From Phenylobacterium sp. (GTDB taxonomy: Bacteria; Pseudomonadota; Alphaproteobacteria; Caulobacterales; Caulobacteraceae), in contig NZ_JANXWD010000058.1 in assembly GCF_025351295.1 (NCBI RefSeq), positions 1 through 56,844 of the forward strand: a stretch of 56,844 nucleotides of DNA, in the 5' to 3' direction. The notes beneath the pieces are model-generated. The model did no database searches. It saw only the letters and a program-made list of their open reading frames with translations, and was not told where the DNA came from. Positions 52,267 to 56,844 of the stretch are shown in pieces. Made by a program: the position numbers and the translations under genes. How positions within the stretch are numbered: position 1 is the stretch's first letter; each line of letters opens with the position of its first letter.

Positions 52267-52614
52267 ATGGCCGCGACGCTGTACGGCATCAAGACCTGCG
52301 ACACGATGAAGAAGGCCTGGACCTGGTTGGACCGGCACGGCGTGGCCTACGCCTTCCACGACTACAAGAAGGCCGGCATCGACCGCGCCACCCTGGAGGC
52401 CTGGGCCGGCAAGGTGGGCTGGGAGGTGCTGCTCAACCGGGCCGGCACGACGTTCAGGAAGCTGCCGGACGCCGACCGGCAGGGGATCGATGAGGCCAGG
52501 GCCATCGACCTGATGCTGGCCCAGCCCTCGATGATCAAGCGGCCGGTGCTGGACGTGGACGGCCGGCTCTATGTGGGGTTCAAGCCCGACACCTATGCGG
52601 ATCTCGCCAGCTGA
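52267..52614 (+). CDS. Spx/ArsC (YffB-like) family protein
   Basis: A 115-residue thioredoxin-fold protein of the ArsC/Spx/MgsR group. The N-terminus LYGIKTCDTMKKAWTWLD carries a single Cys (position 11, KTCDT) rather than the CxxC of Spx; this is typical of YffB-like members, which show glutathione-dependent thiol reductase-like folds without a proven arsenate role. FRKLPDADRQGID and SMIKRPVLDVDGRLYVGF are family marks. Good ribosome site (AAGGAGG). Confidence 0.88.
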   Translation: MAATLYGIKTCDTMKKAWTWLDRHGVAYAFHDYKKAGIDRATLEAWAGKVGWEVLLNRAGTTFRKLPDADRQGIDEARAIDLMLAQPSMIKRPVLDVDGRLYVGFKPDTYADLAS

Positions 52615-52628
52615 GGCAGTGTCGGCCG

Positions 52629-52679
52629 ATGGCGCAGGTTCGCTACATCGTCGACGACGTGGAGGCCGCCGTGGCCTGA
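52629..52679 (+). pseudogene. Start of a VOC/glyoxalase-type gene, truncated
   Basis: Sixteen codons, MAQVRYIVDDVEAAVA, followed by TGA. This is how many VOC-family proteins begin (MAxVRYIVDDVxAAIAFYxxxLGF); the rest is missing. It lies 14 bp after the Spx-like stop. A chance match is possible because the piece is short. Confidence 0.45.
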
Positions 52680-52735
52680 GCGATTCTGCATCCGATCGCG
52701 GGACCGGCGGCGACTAGGGGCAAAGGAAGGCGGGG

Positions 52736-53236
52736 ATGGCCCCGGCTTCGCCTCGGAGCTTCCCCACGATGGCCGGTTTCTTTTTCAGCTTCTGGTGGCT
52801 GCTGTTCCCCATCGGCTTCTTCGTCTTCGGCGCCTGGGACCGGTGGCTGTCCTATCAGCGCAGCAAGGACCGGCTGGACCTGCTGCGCACCTACACCGCC
52901 CAGGGCAAGGACCCGCCCCCGGAACTGCTTCGCGCCCTGCGCGAGGACGAGATCGGCGACGCACCCCCGGGGGCCCCACCCTTCGACCCCTATGACCGCT
53001 ACAGCCGCCGCTATGCGCGCCGCTATTACCGCGGTTACTGGCGCTCGGGCCCCTATGGCGCGTGGCGCGGGGCGATCGTCACCGGGGCGGTGGCGGCCGG
53101 GTTCTGGTTCACCGCTGAGTACGCCGACGTCCCGGGGCTCGACTGGCCCTTCCGGCTGGTGGCGATCATCATGACCTGCGTCGCGGTCGGCAACCTGGCC
53201 GTGGCGGTGCTGGCCACGGTGTTCCGGGGCCGATGA
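52736..53236 (+). CDS. Hypothetical membrane protein
   Basis: A 166-residue protein (155 if started at the ATG at 52769). One transmembrane helix near the N-terminus (FFFSFWWLLFPIGFFVFGAW), an amphipathic segment, a Tyr/Arg-rich patch (YDRYSRRYARRYYRGYW), and two further hydrophobic segments at the C-terminus. The upstream AAGGAAGG ribosome site favours 52736. Its stop overlaps the sigma-factor start by four bases (ATGA), so it belongs to the sigma operon and may take part in its signal transduction. No family recognised. Confidence 0.75.
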   Translation: MAPASPRSFPTMAGFFFSFWWLLFPIGFFVFGAWDRWLSYQRSKDRLDLLRTYTAQGKDPPPELLRALREDEIGDAPPGAPPFDPYDRYSRRYARRYYRGYWRSGPYGAWRGAIVTGAVAAGFWFTAEYADVPGLDWPFRLVAIIMTCVAVGNLAVAVLATVFRGR

Positions 53237-53772
53237 GCCTCGAAGGCCTGGATCTGGCGATGGTCGAAGCCGCCCAGGCGGGATCGACCAGCGCCTTCGC
53301 GCGCCTGGTGGACCGCCACCAGCAGCCGCTCCGGGCCTTCCTGCGCCGCACCTGCGGCGACTGGGCGATGGCCGACGACCTGGCGCAGGAGACCTTCCTC
53401 ACCGCATGGTCGCGGATCGGGGCGCTGAAGGCCGGGGCCAGCGTGCGCGCCTGGCTGTGCGGTATCGGCTATAACAAACACCTGACCGCCCTTCGCTCGC
53501 GCGGCCGCGAGCGGGCGCGGGAGAGGACCTACGCGGCCGAAAATCCGCCATCCGGCCCGTCCATGACGGGCGAGCGGCTGGCGCTAGAAGCCGCCATGGC
53601 CGAGCTGCCGCCGGACCAGCGCGCCTGCGTGGCGTTGTGCCTGGCGGCGGATTTCAGCCACGCGGAGGCCGCCGACGCGTTCGGCTTGCCGCTGGGCACG
53701 GTTAAGAGCCACGTAGCGCGGGGCCGGGCGCGGCTGCTGCAAGTTCTGGGAGGTTCCGATGCCAGATCCTGA
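53233..53772 (+). CDS. ECF-type RNA polymerase sigma factor (first module)
   Basis: A 179-residue ECF sigma factor. Region 2 spans FARLVDRHQQPLRAFLRRTC with DWAMADDLAQETFLTAWSRI (about 22-62); region 4 ends FSHAEAADAFGLPLGTVKSHVARGRARL with the helix-turn-helix. It overlaps the membrane protein upstream by 4 bp and the small membrane protein downstream by 14 bp, the arrangement of a sigma/anti-sigma operon. The promoter it recognises is unknown. Confidence 0.9.
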   Translation: MSLEGLDLAMVEAAQAGSTSAFARLVDRHQQPLRAFLRRTCGDWAMADDLAQETFLTAWSRIGALKAGASVRAWLCGIGYNKHLTALRSRGRERARERTYAAENPPSGPSMTGERLALEAAMAELPPDQRACVALCLAADFSHAEAADAFGLPLGTVKSHVARGRARLLQVLGGSDARS

Positions 53773-54085
53773 CAAGACCGACGCTGACGACCGGATGAAG
53801 GCGCTGTTCGCGCAGGATCAGCCCCCCGCCCGCGACCCGCTGTTCTCCGCTGCGGTGATGGTTCGGATCGCGCGCCGCCGTTTCCAGGCGGACGTCGCCA
53901 TGCTGGCCTGCGTCACGGGGGTCGGCGGCCTGGTGCTGTGGGGCCTGTGGCCCACCCTGTCGCCAACCCTCATCGCCCTGTCGCAGGGCCTGGCCCCGGT
54001 GGCGGCCTGCCTGACCCTGGCGGCGATCGTCACCGTCCCGCTGATGGGCGGCCGCCCGGGCGCGGCGCTGGGTCTTGAATCATGA
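53759..54085 (+). CDS. Small membrane protein, putative anti-sigma factor
   Basis: A 108-residue protein with a soluble N-terminus of about 40 residues and two transmembrane helices (MLACVTGVGGLVLWGLW; APVAACLTLAAIVTV). It overlaps the sigma-factor stop by 14 bp, which suggests tight coupling and an anti-sigma role. There is no HxxxCxxC zinc motif, so it is not a classical ZAS factor; the assignment rests on context. Confidence 0.65.
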   Translation: MPDPDKTDADDRMKALFAQDQPPARDPLFSAAVMVRIARRRFQADVAMLACVTGVGGLVLWGLWPTLSPTLIALSQGLAPVAACLTLAAIVTVPLMGGRPGAALGLES

Positions 54086-54190
54086 CCAAGCTTTCATCCG
54101 GTATTCTGCATCTGATGATGGGGCGCCGCGGCTCTCATCATCAGAAACGGGCCGATCCCGTCCCCTGAATCCTGGAGAGGAAAACATTCC

Positions 54191-54574
54191 ATGGAACCGG
54201 TCTTCATCGTCCTGATCATCTTCGGATCCATTGCATCGCTGTTCCTGGTGCCGCGCTACCTGAAGAGCGTCGAGCGCCAGCGGATGGCCGAGACGCTGCG
54301 TCTCGCCATCGAGAAGGGCCAGCCGCTGCCGACCGAGATCATCGACGCGATGTCCAGCAACGTCCGCGCCCCCGGCCTGCCGCCGTCGCCGCAGCGCGAC
54401 CTGCGGATCGGCATCATCTGGCTGGGGGTCGGCGTCGGCTTCGCGGCCCTGGGCCTCACCCTTAGCTTCGAGGAACCCGACGCGCTGTTCCCGTTCCTGG
54501 GCGTGGCCTCGTTCCCGATCTTCATCGGCCTGGCGTTCATCGCGCTGGGCCTGCTGAACCGGCCGAAGTCCTAA
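54191..54574 (+). CDS. DUF6249-like membrane protein
   Basis: A 127-residue protein with an N-terminal transmembrane helix (FIVLIIFGSIASLFLVPRY), a cytosolic linker (ERQRMAETLRLAIEKGQPLP) and two C-terminal helices. This layout, with the ERxxxxETLRxAIEKGQPLP linker, matches the DUF6249 family found next to ECF sigma factors. Good GGAGAGG ribosome site. It sits 26 bp upstream of the second sigma gene, and may sense or transmit the signal; function unproven. Confidence 0.8.
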   Translation: MEPVFIVLIIFGSIASLFLVPRYLKSVERQRMAETLRLAIEKGQPLPTEIIDAMSSNVRAPGLPPSPQRDLRIGIIWLGVGVGFAALGLTLSFEEPDALFPFLGVASFPIFIGLAFIALGLLNRPKS

Positions 54575-54600
54575 GCCGCGCCGGACGGGGGAACAGGCCC

Positions 54601-55191
54601 ATGTCGGGCGCACCACAATCCAGCTTCGCCAGCCTGCACGACGTGGAGCTCTGCGCCTACGCCGCGGCCGGCGAGCGGCGCGCCTTCGGGGAGCTGGTGC
54701 GCCGGCACGGCTCGGCCGTGAGAGGGTTACTGCGCCGGATGGGGGCCCAGGCGGCCGAGGCCGACGACACCGCCCAGGACGCCTTCCTGGCGGCGTTCGA
54801 GCGGATCGCCGAGTTCCGCGGCGAGGGCACCTTCGCGGGCTGGGTGAAGAAGATCGCGGCCCGGCAGTACCTGCGCCGCCTGCAGCGCGACCGCCGGCTC
54901 ACCGCGCTGCCAGAGGGGGTGGACGAGGCGGCCGACGCCACGGCCCGGGACGCCGATCACCGCATCGACCTGGACGAGGGCCTGAAGAGCCTCTCCGACG
55001 CCGAGCGGCTCTGCGTCTCCATGTGCTACGGCGCGGGCCTGTCCCATGGCGAAGCGGCCGAGGCCTTGAACCTGCCGCTTGGAACGGTCAAATCACATGT
55101 CAAACGTGGTCTGGAAAAGCTCAGAGCGCGACTGGCGCCGGACGCCAAGGCCGGCGGCGTCGATCTGGAAGGTAGGCGTGGCAATGGCTGA
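54601..55191 (+). CDS. ECF-type RNA polymerase sigma factor (second module)
   Basis: A 196-residue ECF sigma factor with region 2 (FGELVRRHGSAVRGLLRRMG, ADDTAQDAFLAAFERIAEF) and region 4 (LSHGEAAEALNLPLGTVKSHVKRGLEKL). The region-4 helix-turn-helix resembles that of the first module (both end LPLGTVKSHV-RG), so the two may be distant duplicates with separate partners. It overlaps the following membrane protein by 8 bp. Confidence 0.9.
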   Translation: MSGAPQSSFASLHDVELCAYAAAGERRAFGELVRRHGSAVRGLLRRMGAQAAEADDTAQDAFLAAFERIAEFRGEGTFAGWVKKIAARQYLRRLQRDRRLTALPEGVDEAADATARDADHRIDLDEGLKSLSDAERLCVSMCYGAGLSHGEAAEALNLPLGTVKSHVKRGLEKLRARLAPDAKAGGVDLEGRRGNG

Positions 55192-55558
55192 GCTCGATTT
55201 CGAACGCCGCCTGGAGCGCCTGTTCGCCGAGGCGCCCGACCTGCCCGACGCCCAGGCGTTCGCCGAGCGGATCGAGCGGCGGCTGGATCGCGGCTGGACG
55301 GCGCGGCGCTGGCTGATCGGCGCGGCGGGGGTGACCGGCGGGGTCATCGGCGCCAGCCAGCTCTTCATGTCCAATGTCTTCGAGCGGGTGCAGACCGCCG
55401 AACAGTCGGCCCGGGTGCTAGGCCAGGGCCTTTCGCGCGTCACGCCATCGACAGACATGGTTTCGGCGCTTTCGGGCGGCTATGGGCTGTGGATCGCCGT
55501 GGGCCTGGCCGTGGTCACCATGGGGTTCGTCGTCTCGCGGGTGATCGAGGAGATCTAG
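55184..55558 (+). CDS. Membrane protein, putative anti-sigma factor
   Basis: A 124-residue protein with an N-terminal acidic helical segment ([20 protein letters not shown]) and two transmembrane helices ([32 protein letters not shown]). It starts inside the sigma gene (ATG at 55184; GTG at 55178 also possible), which implies translational coupling and an anti-sigma role. No zinc motif. Its stop precedes the panB start by one base. Confidence 0.65.
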   Translation: MAELDFERRLERLFAEAPDLPDAQAFAERIERRLDRGWTARRWLIGAAGVTGGVIGASQLFMSNVFERVQTAEQSARVLGQGLSRVTPSTDMVSALSGGYGLWIAVGLAVVTMGFVVSRVIEEI

Positions 55559-55559
55559 C

Positions 55560-56387
55560 TTGTCCAGTCATCGCCAGGACGCGCTGCGCCGGGTCACCGC
55601 GCCGGACATCGCCGCGCGCAAGGGCGGTGTGCCGCTGGTCTGCCTGACCGCCTACACCGCGCCGATGGCGGAACTGCTGGACGCGCACTGTGACCTGCTG
55701 CTGGTGGGCGACAGCGTCGGCATGGTGGTCCACGGCCTGCCCAACACGCTCGGCGTTACCCTGGAGATGATGATCCTGCACGGCCAGGCGGTGATGCGCG
55801 GCTCCAGGCGCGCCATGGTGGTCATCGACCTCCCGTTCGGCTCGTACGAGGGCTCGCCCGAGATCGCCTACGCCAACGCCGCGCGGGTGATGAAGGAGAC
55901 CGGCTGCAGCGCGGTCAAGGTCGAGACCGGCCCGGCCGTGGCCCAGAACATCGACTACCTGGTCAAGCGCGGCATCCCCGTCGTCGGCCACGTGGGCCTG
56001 CGGCCCCAGGCGGTGATGGTCGACGGCGCCTTCAAGGCCAAGGGCCGCGGCGAGGACGAGCGCCGCCGCATTGTCGAGGAGGCCCGCGCCACCGCCGACG
56101 CCGGCGCCTTCGCCATCGTCGTCGAGGGCGTCGCCGAGGGCCTGGCGCGCGAGATCACCCTGGCCGTCCAGGTCCCCACCATCGGCATCGGCGCCTCGGT
56201 CGGCTGCGACGGCCAGATCCTGGTCACCGACGACATGCTGGGTCTGTTCGACTGGACCCCCAAGTTCGTCCGCCGCTACGCCGACCTGCGCGGCGAGATC
56301 GGCCGCGCCGTGGCGGCCTACGCCGACGACGTGCGCGCGCGCAGGTTCCCCGGGCCGGCGGAGATCTACTTCGCGAAGGCGGGGTAG
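55560..56387 (+). CDS. panB: 3-methyl-2-oxobutanoate hydroxymethyltransferase
   Basis: A 275-residue PanB, the first enzyme of pantothenate synthesis, transferring a hydroxymethyl group from 5,10-methylenetetrahydrofolate to ketoisovalerate. Signatures: [24 protein letters not shown] (metal ligand D in VGDS), [43 protein letters not shown], and [20 protein letters not shown]. The only start at the family position is TTG at 55560. It directly follows the sigma/anti-sigma module. Confidence 0.95.
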   Translation: MSSHRQDALRRVTAPDIAARKGGVPLVCLTAYTAPMAELLDAHCDLLLVGDSVGMVVHGLPNTLGVTLEMMILHGQAVMRGSRRAMVVIDLPFGSYEGSPEIAYANAARVMKETGCSAVKVETGPAVAQNIDYLVKRGIPVVGHVGLRPQAVMVDGAFKAKGRGEDERRRIVEEARATADAGAFAIVVEGVAEGLAREITLAVQVPTIGIGASVGCDGQILVTDDMLGLFDWTPKFVRRYADLRGEIGRAVAAYADDVRARRFPGPAEIYFAKAG

Positions 56388-56417
56388 GGGGCGGGGCGCC
56401 TGCGCATCTGCCGCCCC
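56388..56417 (+). terminator. Hairpin between panB and the convergent gene
   Basis: GGGGCGG at 56388-56394 pairs with CCGCCCC at 56411-56417. It sits at the stop of panB and just before the end of the convergent minus-strand frame. No T-run; a possible bidirectional terminator. Confidence 0.4.
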
Positions 56418-56695
56418 TCAGAAGTTCGGCTTCGCCGCGCCGACCTCACACGTGAAGTTTGCGCCGCCAATGACGAGGGGCGGGCGGCCGGGACCGGCGC
56501 TGACGCTCCACCGGTGCACCAGGTTCATCGCGCCGGTCGCGCGCGACACGATGTAGATGTAGGTCGCCGGCGGCGTCCCATGGGAGAATTCATAGCGCGC
56601 TTCGCTGATTGAAACCGGGACGCTACGCGTGCCGTTCCCATCCGATACAGTCTTCGCGTCGGTGTCCAGGATCACGGTCTTGAAGGCGGCGTTGT
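56418..56695 (-). CDS. Hypothetical protein, probably 5'-truncated
   Basis: A short minus-strand frame of unknown family (SEARYEFSHGTPPATYIYIV; a C-terminal GGANFTCEVGAAKPNF). A GTG at 56675 gives 85 residues, but the frame remains open upstream with protein-like text (DNNAAFKTVILDTDAK) until it meets the transposase fragment near 56699, so the true start may have been removed by that insertion. No signal or membrane segment seen. Confidence 0.45.
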
Positions 56696-56698
56696 TGT

Positions 56699-56844
56699 CC
56701 GGACGCCGACACCCACGGCATGCAGCAGCATCTCGACGAGATCGCCGCCAACGTCAGCCCCCACGCCCACGCCGTCCTCGTCCTCGATCAGGCCGGCTGG
56801 CACACCACCGCCAAGCTCAAGGTCCCGGGCAACATCACCCTCCT
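56699..56844 (+). mobile_element. IS630-type transposase fragment
   Basis: In the plus frame from about 56699 the sequence reads HGMQQHLDEIAANVSP, then HAHAVLVLDQAGWHTTAKLK and VPGNITLL, running off the window. DQAGWHT contains the second catalytic Asp of IS630/Tc1-like DDE transposases, and VPGNITLL before the P-x-Y-S-P-ELNP segment is typical. The part upstream of the fragment is missing, so the element is truncated on the left or joins at a break point. The rest lies outside the window. Confidence 0.85.

Overview
This is high-GC alphaproteobacterial chromosome, most likely Caulobacteraceae (Caulobacter or Phenylobacterium type). The reasons are gene content (hspQ, ppx/gppA, rlmE, guaB, MAPEG, rsmB, guaA in a row), a large TonB-dependent receptor, a PEP-CTERM-like surface protein, tightly overlapping ATGA gene junctions and palindromic intergenic repeats. 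Species cannot be fixed without a search.

Layout. (1) 1-10118: housekeeping block: heat-shock protein HspQ, Ppx/GppA phosphatase, RlmE, a ParDE toxin-antitoxin pair, a LysR regulator divergent from a methyltransferase, then guaB, MAPEG, rsmB and guaA. (2) 10270-15131: a minus-strand operon for the upper part of an aromatic-ring pathway: Rieske dioxygenase alpha and beta subunits, cis-dihydrodiol dehydrogenase, AraC regulator and BphC-type extradiol dioxygenase. A decayed acetolactate-synthase tail lies beyond its end. No ferredoxin, reductase or ring-fission hydrolase is present here. (3) 15602-31649: the most notable part. One minus-strand operon encodes a single-chain biotin-dependent acyl-CoA carboxylase, a three-domain propionyl-CoA synthase and a two-domain malonyl-CoA reductase. 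Together these are the acetyl-CoA to propionyl-CoA section of the 3-hydroxypropionate CO2-fixation route, with a CbbR-like LysR regulator divergent from it. (4) 32062-44158: a galactoside/galactose regulon: GH42 beta-galactosidase, TetR regulator, alpha/beta hydrolase, aldo/keto reductase, PhyH-type oxygenase, GPH sugar symporter, SMP-30 lactonase, IlvD/Edd sugar-acid dehydratase, SDR sugar dehydrogenase, KDGal kinase and KDPGal aldolase. Four copies of one 22-bp operator-like motif tie it together. (5) 44159-51990: a repeat-containing protein and an M23-like protein, a PEP-CTERM-like protein, a TonB-dependent receptor and transposase debris. (6) 51991-56844: core-like genes: DUF2164, Spx/ArsC-like protein, two ECF sigma factor/membrane partner modules, panB, and an IS630 transposase fragment running off the right edge.

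How it fits together. Galactosides would be cleaved by the GH42 enzyme; galactose would be oxidised by the SDR, its lactone opened by SMP-30, and galactonate dehydrated, phosphorylated and cleaved to pyruvate and glyceraldehyde 3-phosphate (a De Ley-Doudoroff route). The aromatic operon would make meta-cleavage products. The carboxylase, reductase and synthase would take acetyl-CoA through malonyl-CoA and 3-hydroxypropionate to propionyl-CoA, fixing bicarbonate and consuming NADPH. Several short gene relics (acetolactate synthase tail, receptor signal peptide, VOC start, IS481 tail) mark 10-52 kb as a region of repeated insertion and deletion between conserved flanks.
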